A stretch of 64,000 nt of DNA, taken from CAJQQY01 sp045106765. GTDB taxonomy: Bacteria; Bacteroidota; Bacteroidia; Chitinophagales; Saprospiraceae. Both the position numbers and the translations under genes were made by a program. The notes under the pieces were generated by a model. It did not search any database. It worked only from the letters and a program-made list of their open reading frames with translations, and was not told the origin of the DNA. Each line of letters begins with the position of its first letter. Positions within the stretch are counted from its first letter, which is position 1. The DNA lies in the NCBI GenBank assembly GCA_045106765.1, contig JBGCFD010000190.1, positions 68,918-132,917 on the forward strand, in the 5' to 3' direction. Positions 1-9,068 of this stretch are shown in pieces.

Positions 1-2997
1 TTCTTTTTTGGGTGGTTTAGAAGGTTTAACTCCTACTTTTACAATAGCACCTTCTACTACTTTAGGGTACACTTTGAACAATAAAAAATTCTTCGTTCGC
101 TTAATTTCACCATTTGGGTATTCTACTGTAATTAATCTATTTCTTCCATTCTCTCCAACGCCAGCTGCGTACTCATCTACATACCATTTTGCTCTTTTTC
201 TCTTATGGTAAGCTACATTTATCTTACCTGATCGAGCTATATTATTAGGATATAATTCTACTGCTCTGGTTGCACCTGTGATAGCTACCAAATCTTTTTG
301 TTTGGGGATCGTAATTAGGTCGCCTTGTTTCAGAATAAAATTATGAATGTTTTTATCATTTTTTAAAGATTTATCTAATCTTAAAACGACGAAACCTGTT
401 CCCTCATCTTGTCTATATAAAGTCGCTCCAGCAGGAAAAGATTCTTTAGTTAATCCACCAGCTCTTTTAATTAAATTGGTCAATTTTTCATTATCATCAA
501 TGAGTGCATATGCTCCAGGATATTTTACTTCTCCTTCAATAGTTACAAATTTTTGCAATTCAAATTCAGGAACCATTCGAACAATAATTTGATCGAATGG
601 CTCTAGCTTAAATCCTTGTTGAGAAGACATCTCAAGATTTTCATCTACTTCGACTGTTGCTACAATAGATCTTGTCGTTTCATTTTTATTGAGAACCATT
701 CTAAAAATATCAATTCGATTTGTACTTGCTGTTAATTTTAATCCCCCTGAAAGAGTCAAGACATCCTTTAAAGTCAAACTAGGATGATACTGATATTCTC
801 CTGGATTTCGAACTGCCCCACCTACTTTTACAGAGAAATCATCTATGTAGGTAAGTTTTGAAAGAATTTGGATTTGATCTCGAGGCTCCAGAATTAGATT
901 ATCCGGTGAGGTAGGATTCTCCATTGCATTTTTTATATCAATTCTGATATACTCTTTCTCTTTAAGATTCTCAGGATTGGTTCTATATATATATGCAAAA
1001 TCTGTTGCATCTGGTCTTAATCCACCTGATAGAATAACTAAATCTTCTACTTTTAATTTTTCAGAAGAATCATAGTTATATTCTGACGGTTTCCGAACAG
1101 CTCCAGATATTGAAATTTTAAATTCGTCTTTATAGGTGAAAATTGAAAATACCTCAACTCTATCATTAGGTTTTAAAACAAGGTTATCTCCTGAATCAGG
1201 ATTTTCTAAAGCATTTTTTACATCAATTTTTACATATTCATTCTCCTGACTACCTGCTAATTCTTTTCGATAAACATATGCAAAACTAGTCGCATCTTCT
1301 TTTAGTCCCCCTGCCAATGTTACGAGATCATTTATCTTTAAATCATCGCCAACATTATACTTGTATTTTGATGGTCTCCGAACAGCTCCAGATATAGCTA
1401 TTTCGTATTGATCCGTATAATTATTCTTTGATAAAATGACTAGTTTATCTTTTGGTTGAAGTACTACGTTTTCTATAGACTGAACATTAGTAACTGCATT
1501 TTCGATATTGATTTTGTCATATTTTAAAATGCCATCTTCTGATGTTCGAAGCAAATAAGCAACATCAGTTCTTGACCCTTCTGATAATACTCCTTTTCCA
1601 ATCAATTTTGAAATAGTCATTCCTGCTTCCAATTCATATCTACCTGGTAAATCGACTGAACCCGTAATTTCAACAAAGTTTTTATATGGTTTAGGTATCA
1701 ATCCTATGATTACAGCATCGCCTCCATTTAAACTAAAATCACGAGATGAATTAATTAATTCACCATAATTAACATCAATAATCTTTTCTGAATCATCAAT
1801 AAATCTTTTCACTTGGAAATTCCCTCGATAAGCATTCGGCATTAATCCTCCAGCATATTTAATTAAATCTTTTAATTGTTCTTTTGGCTTCAATTCATAT
1901 TTGAATGGTCGCCGAACTGCCCCTTGAACAGAAATTAATTTTTCTGCCACTCCAACATGAATGATATCATTATCTTGTAAAAAATAATCTTTGGTAATAG
2001 TTGGATCCAACAAATATTCATAGATATCCATCTCCTTATTTTTCCCTCCTGGACGAATAATTTTAATATTTCTAACACTACCAATATCAGATGGTCCACC
2101 TGCTGCTGCCAATGCATTGAAAGCTGTATTCACCGCAGGCATGGTGAAACTTCCTGAGTTCATTACTTCTCCAACAATGTGTACGGTAATTGGACGAGGG
2201 TAGGTGACCGTCACCTCAAATTGATCTCTTCCAAAACGATAAAAATTAGAAAATCGACTGCGAAGCAATTCTTTAGCTTTTCCTAAAGTGATTCCCTTAA
2301 GATTAATTCGAGACATCCCCTGAGGTTTGATATAGCCGTCCTTACTTATTTCTGCGATGATGTCTAATTCTGAAATTCCCCAGATAGAAATTCCTATTTT
2401 ATCGCCAGCGCCTAAAACATAGGTGTTAGGGGCTTGAATACTTCCACCTTCAACAAATGACATGATGTCTTTATTTCGAAAAATGTGTTGCCCATAAATA
2501 GTAGAAGGAGGGAGATTTTCAACTGGAATTTCTTTAATTCCTTCGGCTAGGACTTCTTCTACGTTAGACCCCTCTAAAGCTCCTTCTGAGATTTCATTTA
2601 CCGTTGTAGCTGCTTCTTTCTCTTCTTCTGAAACTGTTTCCTCTACATTTGGGGCATTATCAATAGGAACAATCGCTGGTGTGGTTCCTGTCTCTCCACT
2701 TCCTGAAGTTATTGTGTCCCCTGAAGTCATCGTATTTCCTTTAGCTTTTTCCTCGGCTTCTATTTCCTCTACTGCTCTTTGTAGTTTCAATAATTCTTGA
2801 GGATTATTCAAATCTATTTTATCTATATCAATTCCTCTTTCCAGTAATTTAGCTCTAAAATCTTCCTCACTCATGCCTAATTTATCCAATTCTGCTCTTG
2901 CTTGAGATTCGGTGATAGGAGGGACTTGGGCAAATGTTGAGGATACACTCAACAAACAAAATATAATTGCACAAGCAATAAATTTCAATTTCAGCAT
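1..2997 (-). CDS. Multi-SLBB polysaccharide export protein, 3' end cut by window edge
   Basis: An open frame of 999 codons runs from the ATG at 2997 to base 1 without a stop, so the C-terminus is missing. Residues 1-24 form a Sec signal peptide ending in TFAQ. A Glu-rich, low-complexity linker of about 100 residues follows, then a Wza-like poly-export domain (about residues 165-270, containing the VLGAGDKIGISIWG stretch), then a chain of seven clear SLBB repeats. Each reads roughly xGxVxxPGxY...LxxLIxxAGG, and two carry the near-identical GAVRRP start; an eighth, degenerate unit follows. Family knowledge: such proteins form or gate the outer-membrane channel for capsule or exopolysaccharide. 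This fits the Wzi-like barrel and sugar genes to the right, though metH and a two-component system lie between. The repeat number is higher than in Wza, which has two, but long versions are common in Bacteroidota. Confidence 0.9.
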   Translation of the reverse strand, partial: MLKLKFIACAIIFCLLSVSSTFAQVPPITESQARAELDKLGMSEEDFRAKLLERGIDIDKIDLNNPQELLKLQRAVEEIEAEEKAKGNTMTSGDTITSGSGETGTTPAIVPIDNAPNVEETVSEEEKEAATTVNEISEGALEGSNVEEVLAEGIKEIPVENLPPSTIYGQHIFRNKDIMSFVEGGSIQAPNTYVLGAGDKIGISIWGISELDIIAEISKDGYIKPQGMSRINLKGITLGKAKELLRSRFSNFYRFGRDQFEVTVTYPRPITVHIVGEVMNSGSFTMPAVNTAFNALAAAGGPSDIGSVRNIKIIRPGGKNKEMDIYEYLLDPTITKDYFLQDNDIIHVGVAEKLISVQGAVRRPFKYELKPKEQLKDLIKYAGGLMPNAYRGNFQVKRFIDDSEKIIDVNYGELINSSRDFSLNGGDAVIIGLIPKPYKNFVEITGSVDLPGRYELEAGMTISKLIGKGVLSEGSRTDVAYLLRTSEDGILKYDKINIENAVTNVQSIENVVLQPKDKLVILSKNNYTDQYEIAISGAVRRPSKYKYNVGDDLKINDLVTLAGGLKEDATSFAYVYRKELAGSQENEYVKIDVKNALENPDSGDNLVLKPNDRVEVFSIFTYKDEFKISISGAVRKPSEYNYDSSEKLKVEDLVILSGGLRPDATDFAYIYRTNPENLKEKEYIRIDIKNAMENPTSPDNLILEPRDQIQILSKLTYIDDFSVKVGGAVRNPGEYQYHPSLTLKDVLTLSGGLKLTASTNRIDIFRMVLNKNETTRSIVATVEVDENLEMSSQQGFKLEPFDQIIVRMVPEFELQKFVTIEGEVKYPGAYALIDDNEKLTNLIKRAGGLTKESFPAGATLYRQDEGTGFVVLRLDKSLKNDKNIHNFILKQGDLITIPKQKDLVAITGATRAVELYPNNIARSGKINVAYHKRKRAKWYVDEYAAGVGENGRNRLITVEYPNGEIKRTKNFLLFKVYPKVVEGAIVKVGVKPSKPPKKE

Positions 2998-3213
2998 TTG
3001 TTCTTTTCGTTTTAAATATTGTCAATTTTCGGAAAACACACTCCTGTTTAACATAACGATAATTATCGGGCAAACTGTATGTCCTAAAATGAGTTGGCGG
3101 TCAACTTATAAACGCCTGATAATCAACCATTTAGTATGATATTATAACTCTTACATCTCTAAAAAATTTCAAGATGCAATATTACAGTTTATATACTTAA
3201 ATTTTATAATTTA

Positions 3214-6200
3214 TTAGACATCATAATTCAATGTCGGAGCTAGCCACTTTTCAGCTTCTTCGATTCCCATTCCTTTCCGATTCGCATAATCTTCTAATTG
3301 ATCCTTTGATATTTGTCCTAACCCAAAATATTTTGATTTTGGATGGGAAAAATACCAACCACTTACAGCCGCCGCTGGATACATGGCAAAACTTTCCGTC
3401 AACTTAATCGTCGTATTTTTCTCCACATCAAGCATCTTAAATAATTTCGCTTTTTCAGTATGCTCTGGACAAGCTGGATAACCTGGAGCAGGTCGAATCC
3501 CTTGATATTTTTCAGAAATCAAATCTTCATTTGTGAATGATTCCTGGGTAAAAGCCCAAAACTCATTTCTCACTCGCTCATGCATTCTTTCGGCAAAAGC
3601 TTCTGCTAGTCGGTCCGCTAATGCTTTTAATAAAATCGCATTATAGTCATCATGATCTGCCTCGAATTTTTTCACCCATTTTTCAATTCCAATTCCAGTC
3701 GTGACTGCAAATGAACCAATGTAATCTGCTTTTCCACTTTCTTTTGGAGCAATAAAATCTGTTAAGGAAAAATTCTTTTGACCAGGTGCTTTTTGTCTTT
3801 GCTGTCGAAGATTATTTAATGTTTCAAGGATATCTTTGCGATTCTCACTAGTATAAATTTCCAAATCATCCTCGTTAACTGCATTGGCTGGGAAAAACCC
3901 AATGACAGCTTTTGCCGATAACCATTTCTCATCAATTATTCTACGAAGCATACTTTGAGCATCGTTGAATAATTTTTTTGCCTCCTCTCCTACGAATGAA
4001 TCTTCAAAAATTGCTGGATATTTCCCACGCAATTCCCAAGTCGAAAAGAAAGGCGTCCAATCAATATATTCTGATAATTCTTCCAAGGAATAATCCTCGA
4101 AAACCTTAGTCCCTAAAAATGTTGGTTTGGGTGGATCGTAATTTTCCCAATCCAATTGCAATTTATTTTCTCTTGCTTTTTTAAGTGTCAAATACTTTTT
4201 AGAAGATTTTCGATTTCCTCGTAATTCTCGAACTCGATCATATTCTTTTTTGATATTTAAAATAAAATCATTTCGAGTATCATCATCTTGACTCAACAAG
4301 GAACTTGCTACAGCAACACTTCTCGAAGCATCTAAAACATGTACCGTTGTACCTTTATATTGTGGCTCAACTTTTACAGCAGTATGTGTTTTTGAAGTCG
4401 TTGCTCCTCCAATCATCAATGGAATTTTCATATTCAAGCGTTCCATCTCTTTCGCTACATAAACCATCTCATCTAAAGAAGGTGTAATCAATCCGCTTAG
4501 ACCAATAATGTCCACATTTTCTTCTCTCGCTTTTTTCAAAATATTATCGCAACTGACCATAACACCCATGTCGATGATTTCATAATTATTACATCCGAGC
4601 ACTACACCTACGATATTTTTTCCAATATCATGGACATCTCCTTTTACCGTCGCCATTAATATTTTTCCTTTGGAAGAACTCTCTCCATCTTGTTTCAATG
4701 CTTCGATAAATGGATTCAAATGTGCTACTGCTTTTTTCATCACCCGAGCACTTTTGACTACCTGTGGTAAAAACATCTTTCCAGAGCCAAACAAATCTCC
4801 CACGACATTCATTCCATTCATCAACGAACCTTCAATTACTTCCAACGGATGATTCGATTCTAATCTTGCTTCTTCCGTATCTTCCACAATGAATTCTGTG
4901 ATTCCTCGAACCAATGAATGTGTCAACCTTTCTTGCAATGGTTTTTCTCTCCAACTCAAATCTTTTACAATCTGCTTTCCACCTCCTTTTACTCGTTCAG
5001 CATAATCTGTCAAAGCCTCGGTCGCATTCTCAGTTCGATTAAATAAAACGTCTTCAACAAGTGTCAATAATTCTTTTGGAACATCAGAATAGACTTCCAT
5101 CATCCCTGCATTTACAATTCCCATATCCATTCCTGCCCCAACCGCATGATATAAAAATGCCGCATGCATCGCCTCACGAACCGCATTATTTCCACGGAAA
5201 GAAAACGAAATATTACTCACTCCCCCACTCACTTTTGCGCCAGGACATTGCTCTTTAATTTGGCGAGTTGCTTCGATAAAATTGATCGCATATTCATTGT
5301 GTTCTTCAATTCCTGTTGCTACCGCAAAAATATTTGGATCAAAAATAATGTCTTGTGGTTTAAAGCCAACTTGATCTACTAAGATATCATAAGCTCTTTT
5401 ACAAATCTCCACTTTTCGTTCAATTGTATCCGCTTGTCCTTCTTCATCAAATGCCATCACAACTGCCGCCGCTCCATATCGTCTAACAATTTTTGCTTGC
5501 TTGATAAATTGATCAACTCCCTCTTTCATCGAAATCGAATTCACCACACATTTACCTTGTACGCATTTCAATCCTGCTTCGATTACCTCAAACTTGGATG
5601 AATCAATCATGATCGGCAACTTCGAGATATCTGGTTCTGATGCGATTAAATTAAGGAAGGTCACCATTGCTTCTTTCGAATCCAGTAATCCTTCATCCAT
5701 ATTCACATCTATGATTTGAGCACCACCTTCTACTTGTTGTTGTGCAACACTTAATGCTTCTGCATAATCTCCTGACTTAATTAATCGAGCAAATTTTCGA
5801 GAACCAGTTACATTTGTTCGTTCTCCAACATTCACAAAGTTAGTTTCCGGACGAATCGTCAATGGTTCCAAACCACTTAATTGAGTATAGCCTGGAAGCG
5901 TTGGAATTTCTCTTGGTGCAATACCTTTAACACCTTCCGCCATCGCATTAATATGGTCAGGCGTTGTTCCGCAACATCCACCTATTATATTGACAAAATT
6001 ACTAGTCGCAAAATCTCGAATATATTGCTGCATTTCTTCTGCACTTTGATCGTACTCTCCAAATTCATTAGGTAAGCCAGCATTCGGATAGGCACTCACA
6101 AAACAGTCTGCCACCTTTGAAAGTGTTTGAATATGTGGTCGCATTTCTGGAGCACCCAAAGCACAATTAAATCCAACACTAAATAAATCCAGATGACTTA

Positions 6201-6891
6201 CCGAAATCCAAAATGCCTCCGCAGTTTGTCCTGAAAGTGTTCGTCCACTCGCATCAGTAATTGTTCCCGAAACCATAATTGGTAACTTCTCCCCTCTTTC
6301 ATCAAACAATTGATCGATGGCATAAAGTGCTGCTTTGGCATTCAATGTATCAAAGATCGTTTCCACTAAAAGTAGATCCACTCCTCCATCCATCAAGCCT
6401 CTTGCTTGCTCGTAATATGCATCTTTCAATTGATCAAAAGTCACCGCTCGATAACCTGGATTATTTACGTCAGGCGAAAGCGATGCCGTCCGATTGGTAG
6501 GACCAAAAGCGCCTGCAACAAAACGTGGTTTCTCAGGTGTTTTCTCTGTATAAAAGTCAGCTGCTCGTCGAGCTGCTTTAGCAGATTCCAAATTCATTTC
6601 ATAGGCCAACTCCTCCATTTCATAATCCGCCTGAGCAATCGAAGTTGCACTAAATGTATTCGTTTCGATGATATCAGAACCTGCTTCTAAATAGGCCTTA
6701 TGAATTGCCTCAATCACATCAGGTCGAGTGATTGAAAGAAGGTCATTATTTCCTTTGATATCCAAGTGAAAATCAGCAAAGCGTTCGCCTCGATAATCTT
6801 TCTCTTCCAACTGGTATTCTTGAATCATCGTACCCATTGCACCGTCAAGTACAAGAATTCTTTCCTTCGCTATTTTATGGATGTTTTTCAT
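3214..6891 (-). CDS. metH: Cobalamin-dependent methionine synthase
   Basis: Full-length MetH (1225 aa; E. coli 1227). It transfers a methyl group from 5-methyltetrahydrofolate to homocysteine through methylcobalamin. The homocysteine domain opens with the VLDGAMGTMIQ motif and has the three zinc ligands, by position Cys243 and Cys306-Cys307. The pterin domain begins near residue 350 (NVGERTNVTGSRKF). The B12 cap and Rossmann domains follow, with cobalt ligand His754 in GDVHDIG. The activation domain ends the protein and contains RPAPGYPACPEH. All catalytic landmarks are present in one frame, so no separate MetH1/MetH2 split as in some bacteria. It stands alone here with no folate or B12 genes beside it. 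A -7 promoter-like TATTTTTG lies on the minus strand at 6939-6932; the 108-bp leader has no recognisable B12 or SAM riboswitch. Confidence 0.98.
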   Translation of the reverse strand: MKNIHKIAKERILVLDGAMGTMIQEYQLEEKDYRGERFADFHLDIKGNNDLLSITRPDVIEAIHKAYLEAGSDIIETNTFSATSIAQADYEMEELAYEMNLESAKAARRAADFYTEKTPEKPRFVAGAFGPTNRTASLSPDVNNPGYRAVTFDQLKDAYYEQARGLMDGGVDLLLVETIFDTLNAKAALYAIDQLFDERGEKLPIMVSGTITDASGRTLSGQTAEAFWISVSHLDLFSVGFNCALGAPEMRPHIQTLSKVADCFVSAYPNAGLPNEFGEYDQSAEEMQQYIRDFATSNFVNIIGGCCGTTPDHINAMAEGVKGIAPREIPTLPGYTQLSGLEPLTIRPETNFVNVGERTNVTGSRKFARLIKSGDYAEALSVAQQQVEGGAQIIDVNMDEGLLDSKEAMVTFLNLIASEPDISKLPIMIDSSKFEVIEAGLKCVQGKCVVNSISMKEGVDQFIKQAKIVRRYGAAAVVMAFDEEGQADTIERKVEICKRAYDILVDQVGFKPQDIIFDPNIFAVATGIEEHNEYAINFIEATRQIKEQCPGAKVSGGVSNISFSFRGNNAVREAMHAAFLYHAVGAGMDMGIVNAGMMEVYSDVPKELLTLVEDVLFNRTENATEALTDYAERVKGGGKQIVKDLSWREKPLQERLTHSLVRGITEFIVEDTEEARLESNHPLEVIEGSLMNGMNVVGDLFGSGKMFLPQVVKSARVMKKAVAHLNPFIEALKQDGESSSKGKILMATVKGDVHDIGKNIVGVVLGCNNYEIIDMGVMVSCDNILKKAREENVDIIGLSGLITPSLDEMVYVAKEMERLNMKIPLMIGGATTSKTHTAVKVEPQYKGTTVHVLDASRSVAVASSLLSQDDDTRNDFILNIKKEYDRVRELRGNRKSSKKYLTLKKARENKLQLDWENYDPPKPTFLGTKVFEDYSLEELSEYIDWTPFFSTWELRGKYPAIFEDSFVGEEAKKLFNDAQSMLRRIIDEKWLSAKAVIGFFPANAVNEDDLEIYTSENRKDILETLNNLRQQRQKAPGQKNFSLTDFIAPKESGKADYIGSFAVTTGIGIEKWVKKFEADHDDYNAILLKALADRLAEAFAERMHERVRNEFWAFTQESFTNEDLISEKYQGIRPAPGYPACPEHTEKAKLFKMLDVEKNTTIKLTESFAMYPAAAVSGWYFSHPKSKYFGLGQISKDQLEDYANRKGMGIEEAEKWLAPTLNYDV

Positions 6892-6931
6892 ATATCTAGT
6901 CTCTTACTTATTTGAGTTCTTAAAAATCAAG

Positions 6932-6939
6932 CAAAAATA
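6932..6939 (-). promoter_or_regulatory. Candidate Bacteroidota -7 element of metH
   Basis: The minus strand reads TATTTTTG, an exact match to TAnnTTTG, about 40 nt before the metH start. The nearest upstream TTTG-like block (complement of CAAA at 6964-6967) is 24 bp away, slightly long for the class. Confidence 0.4.
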
Positions 6940-6999
6940 AGAAGTTTGAGTAATTTTTTTGTGCAAAAAAATTGTTTTTTACGATTTTGAAGAATCGTT

Positions 7000-7761
7000 T
7001 TATTTGTCGATCCATCGACGCAAAGCAGCAGTTCGACTCGCACTTGAAATCAATTTTTCTTTAAAATTCCTCAAACTGACACTCAATCGATCATTAAAAT
7101 AGTTTTCTAATTTTTCAATAAAATTAACATTGATTATTTCACTTCGATTTAGCCTGAAAAAAACAGTTGGATTCAACAATTGTTCAAGTTCATTTAGCGA
7201 ATGATTTAAAGTAAATTTCTTTTGATTTTTAGTGATGCAAAAAACCAAACCCTCCTCTGCCCGAATAAAAGCAATTTCATCTACATTGATGATAAAAATC
7301 CCTTTGGCAGTTTTTACCGCAAAACGTTTTTTAAAATCTTTTTCATTACGAGAAAAGGAGGTTTTGATTTTATCCATTAAAAAATCATCAAAGTTTTTAA
7401 AGTTGTTTTTTAATTGCTCATACTTTCCCATCGCCTGCTGAAATGCTTTGAAATCAAAGGGTTTAAGCAAATACGCAATCCCGTTTTCATTAAATGCTTT
7501 CATCAAAAATTCATCATAAGCTGTCGCAAAAATGATCGGGCAAGTAATTTTTTTATGTTGAAAAAAAGAAAAAACATTGCCATCCAATAATTCAATATCT
7601 GAAAAAATTAAATCAGGTATTTCATTTTTCTCAAACCAATCTAAGCATGCTCGGATACTATCAAGCGTTGCCAAAATTTCAACTTCCGAATCATATTTTT
7701 TAATAAAATTCGTCAGTTTTTCAGCTGCTAAAATTTCGTCTTCGATGATGATGATTTTCAT
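7000..7761 (-). CDS. LytTR-family response regulator
   Basis: A 253-aa two-domain regulator. Residues 1-120 are a receiver domain with acidic residues in IIIEDE, phospho-acceptor Asp55 (FSDIELLDG) and the conserved Lys in LLKPFD. Residues about 145-250 are a LytTR DNA-binding domain (AVKTAKGIFIINVDEIAFIRAEEG ... FFRLNRSEIINVNFI). It lies 116 bp downstream of a LytS-type kinase gene on the same strand, so the two form a cognate pair. LytTR pairs in this phylum often control surface polysaccharide or cell-envelope genes; a Wzi-like gene and the capsule-export gene nearby are possible targets, but that is inference. The gap between kinase and regulator holds a long inverted repeat at 7779-7886. 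Confidence 0.93.
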   Translation of the reverse strand: MKIIIIEDEILAAEKLTNFIKKYDSEVEILATLDSIRACLDWFEKNEIPDLIFSDIELLDGNVFSFFQHKKITCPIIFATAYDEFLMKAFNENGIAYLLKPFDFKAFQQAMGKYEQLKNNFKNFDDFLMDKIKTSFSRNEKDFKKRFAVKTAKGIFIINVDEIAFIRAEEGLVFCITKNQKKFTLNHSLNELEQLLNPTVFFRLNRSEIINVNFIEKLENYFNDRLSVSLRNFKEKLISSASRTAALRRWIDK

Positions 7762-7778
7762 GCTGAAGTAGTTTTATA

Positions 7779-7886
7779 GTTCTTTGACACATCCTGTGTT
7801 TTAAGTCAGCTAAAAGTTGAAAATAACACTTCCATCGGTCGTTTTTATTTCCAACTTTTGTCTGACCACGGAATTTGTCAAAGAAC
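7779..7886. repeat. Long imperfect inverted repeat between kinase and regulator genes
   Basis: The outer arms are a perfect 11-bp pair, GTTCTTTGACA at 7779-7789 and its complement at 7876-7886. The inner arms are 22 bp (7805-7826 and 7845-7866) with three mismatches. The structure overlaps the kinase stop codon (7878-7880) and spans the whole intergenic gap. As RNA on the minus strand it would be a long stem-loop, possibly an attenuator or processing site; as DNA it could be a small mobile palindrome. Confidence 0.6.
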
Positions 7887-8909
7887 GGTTTTTATTAGTG
7901 GAATTCTTACTTCAAATTTTCCATTTTCTTTGACAATTTTAATCGAAGTATTCGTCAGCATTTGATATCGTAAATTCAAATTTTTTAATCCACTTCCAAT
8001 GGATTCAACTGGATCAAATTTTGGTCGAATTTCATTTTGTACAATCAGAAAATTTCCTTCAATATTCATTTCTATTTTTAGCGGAGCGGCATAAAAACCT
8101 TCATTATGCTTAACAGCATTTTCGATCAATCCTTGCAAAGATGCTGGCAAAATTGAATATTGTGACTCTTCCCCTTTTCCTAAATTTTGATGGATCTGAT
8201 AAGCTTCGCCAAATCGTTTTTTTAGTAAAAAAACGTAGTCATTCAAAAAATCTAACTCTTCTGAAAGATTCACAAAGTCTTTGTTTTTACTTTTTAACAA
8301 ATAACGATAGAGTTTGGAAAAACGAGTAATAAATTCATCTGCTGCATCTCTATCTTTTTTTATCAAAGAAGACAATACATTTAAATTATTGAATAAAAAA
8401 TGTGGATTGATTTGCGCCTTGAGTAATTGTAATTCTGCTTGCGCTTTTTCATTTTCAAGTTCTAAATATTTTCTTTTAAAATCATAATATTGAACACCCA
8501 ATAGAAGTGACGAAATAAAAACGGTATGAAAAATTTCGGTAAAAGTTTGTTTTTGAATTTGAAATAATACAATCGTCCAATCGTTTTCTAAATCTGGAAA
8601 ACTAAATTTTCCAACTTCAAAAAATTCATTTAAACCGTAATAGACAAAAACCGTAATCAGATTTCCAAGCCCAACTAAAATTGCCAATTGAATTATTTTT
8701 TTAGGCGTAAAATATTTTTGGAAAATGTAAAACACCATTAAAAAAACAACAGGTGCATCTACAATCATCACTATCAGAATCCATTGTAATGTCTCCAACA
8801 AACTGCGTTCTGCTTGCCTTTGTCCAATAAAAAATATCCCTACAAACCAAATCAGGCAATAGATGAAAATATATCTCCGCTTTTTAAAATAAAAATCTCT
8901 AAACCACAT
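7878..8909 (-). CDS. LytS-like sensor histidine kinase (His_kinase family)
   Basis: A 343-aa membrane kinase. About four hydrophobic segments lie within residues 12-140 (for example around 14-29, 42-63, 72-92 and 125-140). A coiled region follows (LELENEKAQAELQLLKA). The phosphoacceptor motif QINPHFLFNNLN has His170, and the ATP-binding N-box is near residue 265 (LIENAVKHN) with a late glycine motif (GSGLKNL). There is no separate periplasmic sensor domain, so the signal is probably sensed in the membrane, as in other short LytS-like kinases. It would phosphorylate the LytTR regulator encoded directly downstream. Both genes are on the minus strand and are probably co-transcribed, although the 116-bp gap with a strong inverted repeat may tune the ratio. 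Confidence 0.93.
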   Translation of the reverse strand: MWFRDFYFKKRRYIFIYCLIWFVGIFFIGQRQAERSLLETLQWILIVMIVDAPVVFLMVFYIFQKYFTPKKIIQLAILVGLGNLITVFVYYGLNEFFEVGKFSFPDLENDWTIVLFQIQKQTFTEIFHTVFISSLLLGVQYYDFKRKYLELENEKAQAELQLLKAQINPHFLFNNLNVLSSLIKKDRDAADEFITRFSKLYRYLLKSKNKDFVNLSEELDFLNDYVFLLKKRFGEAYQIHQNLGKGEESQYSILPASLQGLIENAVKHNEGFYAAPLKIEMNIEGNFLIVQNEIRPKFDPVESIGSGLKNLNLRYQMLTNTSIKIVKENGKFEVRIPLIKTVL

Positions 8910-9068
8910 AATTTAATTCGTTAGACCTTTTACGACTGACGTTGGATGTACTTGAAACGCAGATTAAACTTAGCGTTTCTTTTCTTTTTTCTACATATAA
9001 AAAATTTAAACTATGGGTTTTTTAAGGTGAGTTAAGTGTTTTTTCAAATGAATAAAAAACTGAATGCG

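Noticed and set aside
6892..6999. Cobalamin or SAM riboswitch upstream of metH
   Set aside because: The region is only 108 bp and AT-rich with no B12-box or SAM-I-like core visible.
7779..7886. Insertion sequence between kinase and regulator
   Set aside because: Only a dyad is present; there is no transposase and no clear target duplication.
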